From NCBI GenBank assembly GCA_903813345.2, contig CAIIXF020000004.1, forward strand, positions 17,343,513 through 17,407,512: 64,000 nucleotides of DNA. Direction: 5' to 3'. Positions within the stretch are counted from its first letter, which is position 1. The number at the start of each line of letters is the position of its first letter. Shown piece by piece: positions 12,301 to 23,771 of this stretch. The notes beneath the pieces are model-generated. The model worked only from the letters and a program-made list of their open reading frames with translations. It had not been told where the DNA came from and searched no databases. Both the position numbers and the translations under genes were made by a program. This DNA is from Owenia fusiformis (lineage: Eukaryota > Annelida > Polychaeta > Sabellida > Oweniidae).

Positions 12301-13697
12301 GAATTTCGTTTTGTGTTAAAAAAATAGTCCAGTATTATAAGGCGATAAACATCTTGGATTAGTTTTCTAATATTTTTTATACTTTGTATAAAATGCAAAG
12401 GAATCATGAATGCATTCTCCTTTGATTTTTTTTTTTTCTGGAAAAAGTGTATAAAGATTTTGATACTCATCTAAAAGAGATTCATTAATAGAACCCTTGC
12501 AAAACATATGTCACATGCAAAAATGTATATCTTATATGGATAAATGCATATTAGATAATCACTCGATTTGATTTGGTGAGAAATATGTAAAGCTGACTTG
12601 ATCTTAGAGTTTGATGAAATACTGAGCAATCAAGTTCTCTTGAGTTAATATGATTGAGAAACTGTAAAAGATAGCCAGTATAATAACAGTGAATTGAAGA
12701 TATCTCTTCTTATTTTTGTATTCATTCGATCAACACTCCAAGCTTTTGCATTAATTGCTTGCTTCTTGCAATAGAACAAACATCTACTAGAATTTCAAAT
12801 AAAACAATATTCTAAAACACTGTAAAACATGAAGTTAACTTCTTTATGACTCCTAACATATTTATTAGGTCAGCTTTTATAGTTGTGCATATGCATTTGA
12901 TATAGATTGAGATTGTATTTATTCCAAGGGTTGGTCTATTATGAGAGTAAAGACATTGATCCTTATTCTCCCGTATTCCTTGTAGATTTGTATTATAGTT
13001 TTCAATATGAACTACAGTAGAACCTATATATCTGAAAACCACTTCAATAGTTCCCTCTAAACATTGCTTAAGCGTGGGGAATTGCTTTTCGGCCATAGAC
13101 ATCCATGTAAAAAACTAGAAATGTGTACATCCATCCAACCTGAAGTTATAAAAAATCCTAAAATATAATAATGTTTTGAGCCCAATGTACATAAAATCTG
13201 TAATGCATTCACTAGATTTATGCAAGATAGTTCATTTAAAATGAGATGCAGCTGCTGATAGATTCTTGCTATAACCGTTGTGCTAAACCTCTCTTTTAGT
13301 GAAAACACTCATAAATCCATCCAAACTGTTTCAAAAGATTGAGGGCAATGGAGTTCCCCTTGTGATATTGTTTGCAGGGGTAGACATATAGTGATATTGT
13401 CTGTAATGGTATGGAGCAGAGTTGCATGATGTTTGATTGAATTGTGTAATGCACCTTAATCATAAGATAACATCCTTAATCATGAGATAACATGTTAATC
13501 AGGTATATCCTTGTAACAGTGATATCACATTTCAAGTTCAGGAACAACATTATGGAAACAAAATAATAGCAAGACTACATCAGGCCTGGATATATAGACA
13601 AATGCAAGCCTTCCCTCCAAATAAATGCCTGTAGAGCAGAGCCCATATAGTTCCAAAAATATGTATTTCAGTAAATTAAGTGATGGAAATGGAGAAT
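9303..13697. other. Non-coding stretch
   Basis: I find no gene. A lone pogo-type left end (TA then CAGTAGAACCTATATATCTG) starts at 13015. A decayed fragment resembling the middle of the TACCCT family lies near 10866-10905. The open stretches on the minus strand at 12812-13308 overlap that transposon-like end and have no domain. Confidence 0.4.
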
Positions 13698-13858
13698 GGT
13701 GCAGGAATGGCTATATCGTTGTATAGCGATATATATCGCTATACTGCCTCTCATTGACTTACATGTGATATATTCGATATATATCGTCGATATATAAGGC
13801 TATATAAAATCTGGCCAGATATACTTCTCCAGATTTTATCATGTCCCTAGCATTTACC

Positions 13859-15291
13859 CATGACGATATACACGCTATATTCGATATGTATCCTCTTGCC
13901 AAGATATAGAGCAATATACACATGATATATACGCTATATTCGATATATATCATGTCTTCAAGATATATATCGGATATATATCCCCAATACAGGGTTTGTT
14001 GAATCAGTTCTTAAAATTATACACGACGATATACACGATATACACGATATATTCGATATATATCCTCTTTTTAAGATAAAGAGCGATATACACAAGATAT
14101 ATACGCTATATTTGATATATATCCTGTCTTCAAGATATATATCGGATATATATCCTCAATACAGGGTTTGTTGAATCAGTTCTTAAAATTATTCATGACG
14201 ATATACACGATATACATGATATATTCGATATATATCCTCTTTTCAAGATATAGAACGATATACACATGATATATACGCTATATTTGATATATATCCTGTC
14301 TTCAAGATATATATCGGATATATATCCCCAATACAGGGTTTGTTGAATCAGTTCTTAAAATTATACACGACGATATACACGATATACACGATATATTCGA
14401 TATATATCCTCTTTTCAAGATAAAGAGCGATATACACAAGATATATACGCTATATTTGATATATATCATGTCTTCAAGATATATATCGGATATATATCCC
14501 CAATACAGAGATTGTTAAGTCGGTTCTTACAATTGTCCATGACGATATACACGATATATTCGATATATATCCTCTTTTCAAGATATAGAACGATATACAC
14601 ATGATATATACGCTATATTTGATATATATCCTGTCTTCAAGATATATATCGGATATATATCCCCAATACAGGGTTTGTTGAATCAGTTCTTAAAATTATA
14701 CACGACGATATACACGATATACACGATATATTCGATATATATCCTCTTTTCAAGATAAAGAGCGATATACACAAGATATATACGCTATATTTGATATATA
14801 TCATGTCTTCAAGATATATATCGGATATATATCCCCAATACAGAGATTGTTAAGTCGGTTCTTACAATTGTCCATGACGATATACACGATATACACGATA
14901 TATTCGATATATATCCTCTTTTCAAGATATAGAACGATATACACATGATATATACGCTATATTTGATATATATCCTGTCTTCAAGATATATATCGGATAT
15001 ATATCCCCAACACAGGGTTTGTTGAATCAGTTCTTAAAATTATACACGACGATATACACGATATACACGATATATTCGATATATATCCTCTTTTCAAGAT
15101 AAAGAGCGATATACACAAGATATATACGCTATATTTGATATATATCCTGTCTTCAAGATATATATCGGATATATCCTCAATACAGGGTTTGTTGAATCAG
15201 TTCTTAAAATTATTCATGACGATATACACGATATACACGTTATATTCGATATATATCCTCTTTTTCAAGATATAGAGCGATATACACATAT
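13859..15291. repeat. GATATA-rich satellite, ~172-bp monomers alternating as A-B dimers
   Basis: The marker CAGGGTTTGTTGAATC (or its variant CAGAGATTGTTAAGTC) recurs with the following AGGG/AGAG base at 13991, 14163, 14335, 14507, 14670, 14842, 15014 and 15184, giving steps of 172, 172, 172, 163, 172, 172 and 170. Type A monomers carry ACACGACG, then GATAAAGAGCG and ACACAAGAT. Type B carry CATGACG, then GATATAGAACG (GAGCG in the last unit) and ACACATGAT. The order is A-B-A-B-A-B-A-B, so the repeating unit is a dimer of about 344 bp. The one 163-bp unit lacks one 9-bp GATATACAC step. Each monomer holds several GATATATATC palindromes. Confidence 0.85.
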
Positions 15292-15805
15292 GACAGAATA
15301 TTTATCCATCTGAGATGTTGCAAAAAATGCAAGTTAGGTGGCCAAAATTGTATTTGCTTACTTTGTTTAATAAAAATTTGATATGTTTCCTCAGTTTTAA
15401 AAAGTTATAGGTCTTCAAAGTCAAAATTATTTTTCTGTGACTTAAGTATTCATAAAGTAAACTGAACACTTAGAGTACAAAAAGTAGACAATTCAATTTT
15501 CTATAATTATAAAAATATTTTAGGTGAGTCTTTTACTGGTTAGGTACCCTGAAATCAGATTTGCCCCGAACCCACCATTTTCCATTGGTTTACATAGGAA
15601 TGACGATTTTCACAAATTCATAAAGTTTATCACCAATTTTCGACCTATTGTGATTGAGGAAAAAATTGGGAAACCTTGGGGGCATTGGAAATGAAGTCAA
15701 GTTACATTTCCATCAATACACATTTTCCTCACAGGTTATGTTAAATAAAATTCAAACAAAAAGAGCCTTTAATATGTAGTTCAATGAGGGGGTTTCATTT
15801 ACAAA
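15292..15805. other. Unique AT-rich segment inside the satellite block
   Basis: This is the only non-repetitive part of the 13698-17316 block. It has no open frame of note and no recognisable motif. If the block is a transposon, this is where a distinctive family sequence would be expected. Confidence 0.4.
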
Positions 15806-16025
15806 CTCATTTTTGGAAAAAAATAAATTTTTGGAAATAAATCTAATTTGTGAAAAAAAGATACCAACTTGATATTTGTCTTGATATCAAGATACATAAC
15901 GAAGATATACACGATTTTTTGGAAAAAATGAAAAATTTGGAAAAAATGAAAATTTTGAAAATATGAAAATTTGTGAAAAACTGAAAAAATTTGAAAATGA
16001 TTTTTTTGGAAAACATGTAAAAATT
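15806..16025. repeat. A-rich degenerate minisatellite
   Basis: Short units of the form TTTGGAAAAAATGAAAA repeat irregularly about a dozen times. The minus-strand open frame here (FHKFSYFQNFHFFQIFHFF) is just the translation of this repeat. Confidence 0.7.
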
Positions 16026-16135
16026 GTAATATACCCGGTATCAATATCATCCCTGATATCATCCCTCTAATCCTGAATATCTTGAAAAGAGGATATATAT
16101 CGAATATATCGTAAATATGGTGTGTATATCGCTCT

Positions 16136-16476
16136 GTATCTCATACTTAAGTGGGTTTGGGGAAGATATCACTCGGGAATATATATCATATCTGAGGGGC
16201 GGGCAGGATATATTGTATATGTCCCGCTCCAGGCCAAATGCGGGCAGATATAATATATCCATCCCGCTCCCGGGAATTTTCAAAAGTTTAAAAAAGTTTA
16301 AATATCAAAAGTTTTAATTTTTCAATTTTAAAATTTAAATTTTTTAAGTTTAAATGTTACAATTTTATTGTATTGAACAAAAAAAATATTACGAAAATGT
16401 TAAATATAAATATCTTGTCATTTGAAAAAGGTGGAAAAGGTTATATCTACCCTAAACCCACCCAAGTATGAGATAC
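16136..16476. repeat. 34-bp inverted repeat enclosing a hairpin
   Basis: The arm at 16136-16169 (GTATCTCATACTT..) matches the reverse complement of 16443-16476 at 30 of 34 positions. Inside it, 16196-16227 pairs with 16239-16270 to form a G/C-rich hairpin (GGGGCGGGCAGGATATATT.. arm) with an 11-base loop. Confidence 0.75.
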
Positions 16477-16480
16477 ACCA

Positions 16481-16621
16481 GTTATGCACGGTCGGTTTGG
16501 ATACATGGAATATCCCTTGGGATATACAATACATCTTCCCTCGTTCCCTTCGGTCCCTCGGGAAGATATATTGTTTATCCCTCGGGATATTCCCTGTATC
16601 CAAAACCTCCCAGTGCATAAC
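16481..16621. repeat. Long near-perfect palindrome (141 bp)
   Basis: The arms of about 66 bases (16481-16546 and 16556-16621, outer ends GTTATGCAC / GTGCATAAC) pair with few mismatches around a loop of about 10 bases. It is more G/C-rich than the neighbouring satellite. It starts five bases after the 34-bp inverted repeat ends. Overlapping open frames on both strands here are a by-product of the symmetry. Confidence 0.8.
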
Positions 16622-16716
16622 CCCTATATATCTTGGAAAGAGGATATATATCGAATATATCATGTATATCATGTTTGAAAAATATAAGAACTGATTTAAC
16701 AAAATTGTAAACTGGG

Positions 16717-17220
16717 AATATATATCCGATATATATCTTGAAGACAGGATATATATCGAATACCATATTTATCAAGCACGATATACACGATATATTCGAT
16801 ATATATCCTCTTTCCTAGATATAGAGCGATACACACGCGATATATACGCTAAAATCGATATATATCCTGTCTTCAAGATATATATCGGATATATATCTTC
16901 AATACAGAGGTTTGTTAAAAAGTTCTTATATTTATGGATGACGATATACACGATATATTCGATATATATCCTCTTCCCAAGATATAGAGCGATATACACA
17001 TGATAACGATATACACGATATATATCCTCTTTCCTAGATATAGAGCGATACACACACGATATATACGCTATAATCGATATATCCTGTCTTCAAGATATAT
17101 ATCGGATATATATCTTCAATACAGAGGTTTGTTAAAAAGTTCTTATATTTATGGATGACGATATACACGATATACACGATATATTCGATATATATCCTAC
17201 CCCAGAGATATATATCGGAT
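16717..17220. repeat. Second GATATA satellite array, rearranged
   Basis: It starts with a short inverted satellite piece (16717-16761) and then two forward units whose CAGAGGTTTGTTAAAAAG markers lie at about 16905 and 17122, 217 bp apart. The longer unit arose because the GATATACACGATAT..TAGAGCG block is present twice. Sequence is close to, but distinct from, the 13859-15291 array (linker GTTAAAAAGTTCTTATATTTA). Confidence 0.75.
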
Positions 17221-17338
17221 ATATTTCGATTTGAGGATGGGAAGAGATAGTTCCACGAATATATCTTCTGAGAGACGATATATATCGCTATACGACGATA
17301 TAGCCATTCCTGCACCTTTATGTGGAAATGGCAGAATC

Positions 17339-17464
17339 TACCCTTTGCATTCATTCAACTTCACTTCTTAAAAGAGAGCTTCGTCTTGACTCTTTCAGTT
17401 TACAATAAATCTCTGATCTCACTGAGTCAATCAGAGCTTGTCTGGACTTTGTGTGCAGGGTTAA
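17339..17464 (-). mobile_element. TACCCT-family MITE, 9-bp target duplication
   Basis: It begins TACCCTTTGCATTCATTC and ends GTGTGCAGGGTTAA, so it lies in reverse orientation. A perfect 9-bp direct repeat, GGCAGAATC, flanks it (17330-17338 and 17465-17473). At 126 bp it is a deletion derivative. It shares the GAAGTTGAATGAATGC variant with the copy at 61277. It inserted 22 bp beyond the end of the satellite block. Confidence 0.85.
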
Positions 17465-17473
17465 GGCAGAATC

Positions 17474-20045
17474 ATGATGTAGTACTTCTGACTTTATAGT
17501 ATATTCAATGTGTCTTGAACAGGTGTCCTAAATTCAAATCTATTGCATGCAAATTGAATATTAACCCTGTTCAGACATTTCAATATACACAGCCCAGGGT
17601 CTACTCTTTTCAATTTTCCTTCATTTTACGTAATTGTATGGCAGTAAGGCAAGTCAACATCGAAGACATAAATTCCAATTACTTCATTTCATCCTCTAAT
17701 TAGGAACAGAGTATGGACTGGCCAAGATCCCACCGTGACCAATTTGTAGAACCATCTTGAGGCCTGTAAATATGTTGTCATGGTGGCCATGTTAATTCAA
17801 ATGTGAAATAGATTGAAAAAGAATTGAATCAGAAAGGAATAAAGTAAACAGGCATGTAGTTGACATTCCAAATTATATAGAAATGCAAGAAAAGCAGACA
17901 CTTTATTCAAATTTTAGAGAGAAATTGAGTGAACTAAGCAGAATGACCATTGAATTCTTCACATATTTGGATTATTGGTTTCCAGGTTATTTTCCTAGCA
18001 TTATGAGGTCCATGTGGTCAGCTACTAATTGGTCAATGCTTGTAAATAATACTGATCTCATCTCAGTTCTTGTTTGGTTCCCTCTATATGTGCTTCCTCA
18101 CATGGCCAGTTGGTGGATCTTCACTGGATAGTTTTGTATCAATGGCCTCCTTATTTTCCTTAGCAAGGATATGATGGGGGGGGGGGTAAACAGAGACTAC
18201 ATGTGCAAGATTTAGGAAAGGTAAAATTTGATTAGCTGAAGGCTGTAAACAGTGATTCCTTCATAAACATTTGTTATATATATATATTATAGAGCATTTC
18301 ATTTTACAAGGATGTGTTATGATGAATTGGGTCTAATATGGAGCGATGGGAGCAAGCATGGTGGATGGAGGTTCTATATAACTTAGGCTTTTCCCTTCCC
18401 TGAGTAAAAAATATGTGAAGGATAGATAAGCTGTGGTTATAAATGCAATTTTTTTTAATCTGATTGTAGAATTTTTTCTCTCGAATACAATAGAGATTTC
18501 AATAAGGTATCCTCTTAGAAAAGAACTGGTAAAAGATTGCGATCTCTCACGATTCACATTCTTGCTTTCCCCTTAACTCATTACAATCATTGCTATTTAA
18601 TCATTACTTTCTTCTCAAACTGTGATTGAAATATTTGATTTTTTCAACCTTCCTTGATAACTTGATTAGGTCTCAAAAGAAATTCCAAGTAGCAATATTC
18701 TCTTTGTTTATTTTTTGCAATAAAATCATAATGTCTAGCTGTTTTTTCACAGCTATTGTGATTACGTTATCTGATGAGTATTTTATACTGTGATCGACGA
18801 TTAATGAAAGAATATTGGCAATTTTCGCCTGAACGCAGTCTCTCTAGCATTATGACCTTATTAGGAAATCCCAGGGCTCTAAAGTATTATTTTTGACGCT
18901 CAGAGGCAATGTCTGGATTTCAGTGCCACAGTATGTCAAGTCAAGGTCATTTAATTATAGAAAATATAATTAAAGTCTTGAACAAAGGTTAATACCACTG
19001 ATCCCGTTACAGAGAAGGATGACTTAGTGAATGACAATGGGCTCATTGACCTGCAAAATAGTTAGTGATTTATTTTAAAAAGCACAAGTATATAAGTGCT
19101 AAAAGAAAAAGACAACAAAGTGTGACAAAACATCAAGAAAATAACTTTCTTATAAGACTACAACAGTTATTATATCAGAAAGAATCCCAAACATCCCAAA
19201 CTATGATCTAATATATAAAGAAACATTATCAATTATCCATCTACCTCCATTATTAAAAGGTAGATGCTTTTTAATAGATGATCGAATCAATATTGTATAT
19301 TGGTAGAAATTGACAACTGTGGTTTTGATCAATTATGTTTTACATTAACACTTTCTTAACATCTTCATTTAGTGGAGACATCATAAGATGCACCAAATTG
19401 TAAACCTGTTTTTGTGTATAAAATACGAATTAGTGGCTTAGAACTTATTGACAATATATTTATAGGTTCATGACTATCATGTGTTTTTATTATCCATATC
19501 TTATCAAAATCCTTTTGAGAAAACATTGTGGTCTTGTATCCGAGCATATCTTAAAATACAACTATATTAAAAATAGTTGTGGTAAATATTTAGGGAAATT
19601 GTAGATTATATATATTCATGACACATGGTATTATCTTTTAGAATCATAAAAATATGGAATTGCCATGAATCCTATTGTGAAATTGATATAGATATCATCA
19701 TATTTTGATAACTTAGCAGGAACATTTCTGAGCCAAAAATCTCATGTCAAACATGGAATAATTCTGTGGTTTGGGATATTATCACAATTGGACAAAACAA
19801 GATAATAAAAATTGTACTTATGAAAATATAGATTATCCTGTATATTCAATGTCAAATAGGTCATGTGAATTTTAAAGGATAGTGAAGAAAACTGCATTAT
19901 GTATTTTACTCCAGTAGATTAGAGTATTTTGCCCTTTACAATTGTTTGATTCTGTTTGCTCTTCATCTCCTGATGTATTAGGCATTGACACTCAGGGTAA
20001 GTATTTTGATACCCTCACATCTCTAAGCCTAATGTCTTGCAAAGC
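17474..20045. other. Non-coding stretch
   Basis: No gene is supported. The 82-codon frame at 17883-18131 lies partly in a dispersed repeat (17735-17950) and has no domain. A G-run lies at about 18176. Confidence 0.4.
17735..17950 (+). repeat. Unclassified dispersed repeat, copy 1
   Basis: A string of shared words, in order (CCTGTAAATAT, GGAATAAAGTAAACA, CATGTAGTT, AAATTATATAGAAATGC, then CACTTTATTCAAATTTTAGAGAGAAATTG), recurs at 26960-27145 and 49340-49520, and inverted at 28327-28436. Weaker traces lie near 3070, 30850, 34780 and 60590. No terminal repeats were found, so the class is unknown. Confidence 0.55.
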
Positions 20046-20515
20046 ACATTCTGACTTCTCTTTCCCTATCCTGTTCCTTGTCCCAACTTTTCTTTCCTTA
20101 TCCTGACTTCTCTTTCCCTATCCTGTTCCTCAAGTTGTCCCAACTTCTCTTTTCTTGTCCCAACTTTTCTTTCCTTATCCTGACTTCTCTTTCCCTATCC
20201 TGATCCTTGTCCCAACTTCTCTTTCCTTGTCCCAACTTCTCTTTCCTTGTCCCAACTTTTCTTTCCGTATCTTGACTTCTCTTTCATTATCCTGATTTTT
20301 TTCCTTTTCTTAACTTTTCTTTCCTTGTTCTGACTTTTCCTTGTCCCGACTTGTCTTTCCTTATCCTGACTTCTCTTTCCTTATCCTGACTTCTCTTTTC
20401 TTATCCTGACTTCTCTTCCCTTGTCCCAAATTCCTTATCCGGACTTCTCTCTCACTGTCCTAACTTCTCCTTCCTTACCCTGACTTTTCTCTCCTTAACC
20501 TGACTTCTCTTATCT
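20046..20515. repeat. Pyrimidine-rich minisatellite
   Basis: About 20-25 imperfect units of roughly 18-20 bases, of the form CTTATCCTGACTTCTCTTTC, follow one another, and the plus strand is nearly all pyrimidine. Variants switch between TCCTGACTT and TCCCAACTT. Such strand-biased mirror-rich DNA can form triplex structures. Confidence 0.85.
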
Positions 20516-20616
20516 GACATTTCTTAGGAAAGAGAAATAAGGTTTGGTTTTATTGTTCTGGTTTATGCATTAATATTACAAAATGATTCTGTCCTGAGTA
20601 TTTAATATTACCTTAA

Positions 20617-21436
20617 AGTCCCCGTCTAAGGTTTGAAAATATTTTTTTATCATTCATTTACTAATTGTCAGGACTTAAAAAGTGATTTTAGAGAAAAATT
20701 TTGAAAAAAAAGTTGTGAGCATTTCATTTCTCAAATATTCAAATTTCCCGCCATTTTTCAAAAAAAGTTGAAATTTCTTAATCATCAAATATTTCTTAGT
20801 GCATTTCAAAAAAGATTTATATTTTTAACACCAATGCAAAGGTTGAACAAAGGGCACACTATATTTCAATAATAAAATGCCATATTTAATGGGCCACTTC
20901 AATGTTTTAACATATCAAAAATATTTTGAAACATTAGTGATGTCACTAAGGTACCAAAAACTTTTTGAAAAAATTGAAATTTTTTTTCCAATGTCAATCT
21001 TTTCTAAATATATTAAACTTTCATAAAAATCCAATGTTGATTGTCTAACCAGGTAAAAAGGAAGAATAAATTATGTTTTAGATATCATTGTACCATTGGT
21101 TTCTATGAGAACTAAAATTTTGAAATGTATTTTTCTCAGAACCATTTTCATGCACTGATAAGTTCATTTCTTGCTTATTTATGAACCGATTTTCTTAATT
21201 TTTTCGGCAAAAAACATGGGAGGATGACTGCTATGCATTGGTATGAATTTTGGCTAATTAGAAGATATGAGTGACCTCTAAAAGTTGGTTTTAAATAAAT
21301 TCACAAATTTTGGAACAAAAAGTCTATCAAAAACCACTTTTTGAAATTAAAAAAAAAAGTTTCACATATCACACTTTGATAACATTGGGTAAGACTACAA
21401 TATAAGCCAAAGTGGTTTAAACTTTATATGGGGCCT
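20617..21436. mobile_element. TTAA-flanked MITE (Kolobok- or piggyBac-like)
   Basis: TTAA stands immediately outside both ends (20613-20616 and 21437-21440). The left end AGTCCCCGTCTAAGGTTTG and the right end, reverse-complemented, AGGCCCCATATAAAGTTTA form an imperfect inverted repeat. A second copy begins at 63698 and is closely similar for its 300 visible bases, which confirms the left boundary. A TTAA duplication is typical of Kolobok and piggyBac elements. The 820 bp holds no transposase. Confidence 0.7.
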
Positions 21437-21440
21437 TTAA

Positions 21441-23565
21441 GCATTTAGTACACATTCCCAAGAAACATAAAAGTGATTGATTATTTATTATTAGGTAATT
21501 GTCCCAAAGATATTGAGTGAATTAAAGATGAAGTATTTCTGTAAGCTGTGCATGTGACTGACTATGTTTTTTTTCAAATTCATTAACCGTGGCTGATTAA
21601 TATGTTTTATCAGATTTATTCAACCTACCAACCAGCACATAAATCACACAATTCGCATATGTCTACTTATAAGATAGCGAGAAAAAAGATGATTTTGTAA
21701 GAATTAAGTGAAACATGCATCATTCAATGCTCTAAACTGTACAAATAAGCCTAAAAATATTGTATTTGTTTTACTAAAAAAGAGAAAATAGTATAATGGT
21801 GTGACGTCTCATACAAGATTTTTATCTCAGCTTTGATTAATTCCTTTTGATCGGGAAATTATTGATTTTCTTAGAAAACTTAAACAATAAAGAATATATT
21901 GTGAATAATCTTGTATCGGTATGTTGAAACTTTCCGATAATAATTGCTAGCCGATTTCCTTCCTTTGTTATTAATTAAATCTATTAGAATCATAAAATGT
22001 CTAGCAGTTTATGGTGACATAGTTTGGCTAACTACATCTCCGGCGTCTCTCTCTCTCTTCATTCTTTTTTTTAGATTGAGAGACAACAATTTTAGATATC
22101 TGACTAGATTTCACAAACAAATATGCATTTTGATTTGGGTCCTTGCCTATCTCTCCCATTGAGACCCATACCTTTCTGCTCACAGGTCGTAGAAGTTCTT
22201 TGAGAGAGTTAGGGTGTAGGTTTTTGTAAGAACTTTCCCCTCTTTAAAGATGCTTTAAATGACATATTTCATAACCTGGTAAGTCCTATTTCATATTAAA
22301 AGAATATAAAAAATATTAAGCTATGGGACATTTTTCCCATTATAGGTAAAAGGATGATATTGATTTTTTTATCCGAGCAGTCAGATAGTGCAATAAAAAT
22401 GGAATTAAAGCAGTGTATGTCTTTCACAGATAACCCTTATGGTAATGACTTGGAACTTCACCAGGTGAAATCAATGGAATTATTTCTATCACACTTACTT
22501 TGATATACCTTCAGAAATTGTTTCTGTAGATAACCACGGTGAGTATCCAAGCCCCGTATATCGCCATTGTAGTATGACATAAAATTGTACTGAGTTTCAC
22601 TAACTAAAGTTTCATTTTATATTTCAATTTTATCATCTCATCTCTCTCAAGGCCCGCTTCTAACATGAGCTCATTGCTTGCATTGTCATTGGCCGGGACC
22701 TGGATAGTCCCTGTGATTACTGTATCATTGTTCCGGATGTTTGGGCCATGGCATATGCTTGACCTTGTCACTGGTTATACTCTTATACACTCCTTTTCTA
22801 TGTCACCGCCACAAACGGTGACACTATTATAGTCTCCAACCCTTTGTGGTATTTGTTGGTGTTTGGCAGTTAGTGTTTGGTGTATGGTGTCTTTAACAAA
22901 TGGCAGGTATTTGGTGATTGAAAATTGTCATTTCTATATCCATAAACTTTTCTATGCAAATTCAGAATGAAGGAAAATTCTAAAAATGGCAGATTAGGAA
23001 AAACCTTAATGACCTTAAGGATTTAAGCATCTCCTGCAAATAAATAACAGTAAATTGATGCAACAAGATGTTACCACTTAGAAAAGTGTAACGATTGTTA
23101 CAGATTCTGACACTGTGGACTGACATTTGTTGCCAGTTACATAAAAATGATAAGTCTTGGTGACAATAGTCCAGATCATGGTGACATAACGAGACATACT
23201 TTTAGTTCTTAAACTGTGAATTGTACTCATTCTAAAACTCATCACATCTTTCTGTTTACTAAAACATGGCAGAGGAGAAATGAGATGTCACAGTTTATAA
23301 TGATGAATTGCACTTGTATATTACGTAGAACTTTCAAATTAAATGCAATCCAGCAGACATTGAAAAAAACTATTTGAAAGTGTTCCAAGGCGCACAAACC
23401 TAATCAGTTGTTATTTAGCAATAAATCGGGGAAGTTGTTAAGACGGCATGCTTGAACAATTTCTCTGTGTTAAATTACCATACTCGTGGTGACAATCTGA
23501 TCTTAAGTGTGACTCAATAAACGCACTTTGATGTTTAAAATAATGATCTGCAAATGTATCCTTGT
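21441..23565. other. Non-coding stretch
   Basis: Two things stand out. A perfect short hairpin lies at 22802-22822 (GTCACCG / CGGTGAC). Just before it, an open frame of 55 codons starts at the ATG at about 22665, following a good pyrimidine tract and AG. Its hydrophobic product matches nothing I know. A repeat copy lies at 23237-23305. Confidence 0.35.
23237..23305 (+). repeat. Short dispersed repeat, copy 2 of 3
   Basis: It matches 8187-8257 over both halves, with a different short spacer between them. Confidence 0.5.
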
Positions 23566-23771
23566 CAGTGATCTCCCCAGCATTAAAGCAAGTGGGCGCA
23601 GCACCCACCTGAGATTTTGAAAATAGGCTTGCACCCACCTGAAAATCTATTTGCACCCACTTGAATATGAGAAAAATCATGAAAATTTGGCATATTTTGA
23701 CCAATTTTGGTCTGAATTGTGAAAATGAGAGTTTTGCACCTACCTGAGAAAAAATGCTGGGGAGATCCCTG
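23566..23771. mobile_element. Inverted-repeat MITE, CAGGGATCTCCCC family
   Basis: The left end CAGTGATCTCCCCAGCATT and the right end, reverse-complemented, CAGGGATCTCCCCAGCATT differ at one base. The body has three CACCCACCTGA-type words. A second copy is at 44076. The CAGGG start suggests hAT, but I see no clean 8-bp duplication. The minus-strand open frame across it (..VGAAPTCFNAGEI..) is the translated repeat, not a gene. Confidence 0.7.

Larger units (their letters stand above)
13698..17316. mobile_element. Composite satellite block bounded by terminal inverted repeats
   Basis: The first 41 bases (13698-13738, starting GGTGCAGGAATGGCTATATC) recur as the reverse complement at 17276-17316 with one mismatch. 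Between them lie, in order: a tandem array of about 172-bp monomers (13859-15291), about 0.5 kb of unique AT-rich DNA, an A-rich repeat (15806-16025), a group of palindromes (16136-16621), and a second array with partly inverted units (16717-17220). No reading frame is credible; the apparent frames are YIYRI-type translations of the satellite. The flanks share TGGAAATGG(C)AGAAT, but on the right it is offset by six bases, so a target duplication is not proven. It could be a non-autonomous transposon that amplified internal satellite, as Helentron-like or MITE-borne satellites do. I do not recognise the family. Confidence 0.7.

Noticed and set aside
13859-15291. CRISPR-like array
   Set aside because: The repeats are contiguous 172-bp monomers without unique spacers, in a eukaryotic setting.
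16117-17354. Several overlapping open frames on both strands rich in YIYRI/EDIYRIY residues
   Set aside because: They are translations of the GATATA satellite and palindromes; no start, domain or coding composition supports them.
13681-17480. Shared TGGAAATGG(C)AGAAT on both flanks of the satellite block as a target duplication
   Set aside because: The right copy is separated from the inverted repeat by six bases and contains a one-base difference; not strong enough to call.
17883-18131. 82-codon open frame rich in W and F
   Set aside because: Its first part is a dispersed repeat also found at 26960, 28327 and 49340, and the rest has no domain.
22645-22833. Open frame MSSLLALSLAGTWIVPVITV.. 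after an acceptor-like tract
   Set aside because: Its frame does not follow phase 0 of the exon at 256, it is purely hydrophobic, and no family fits.
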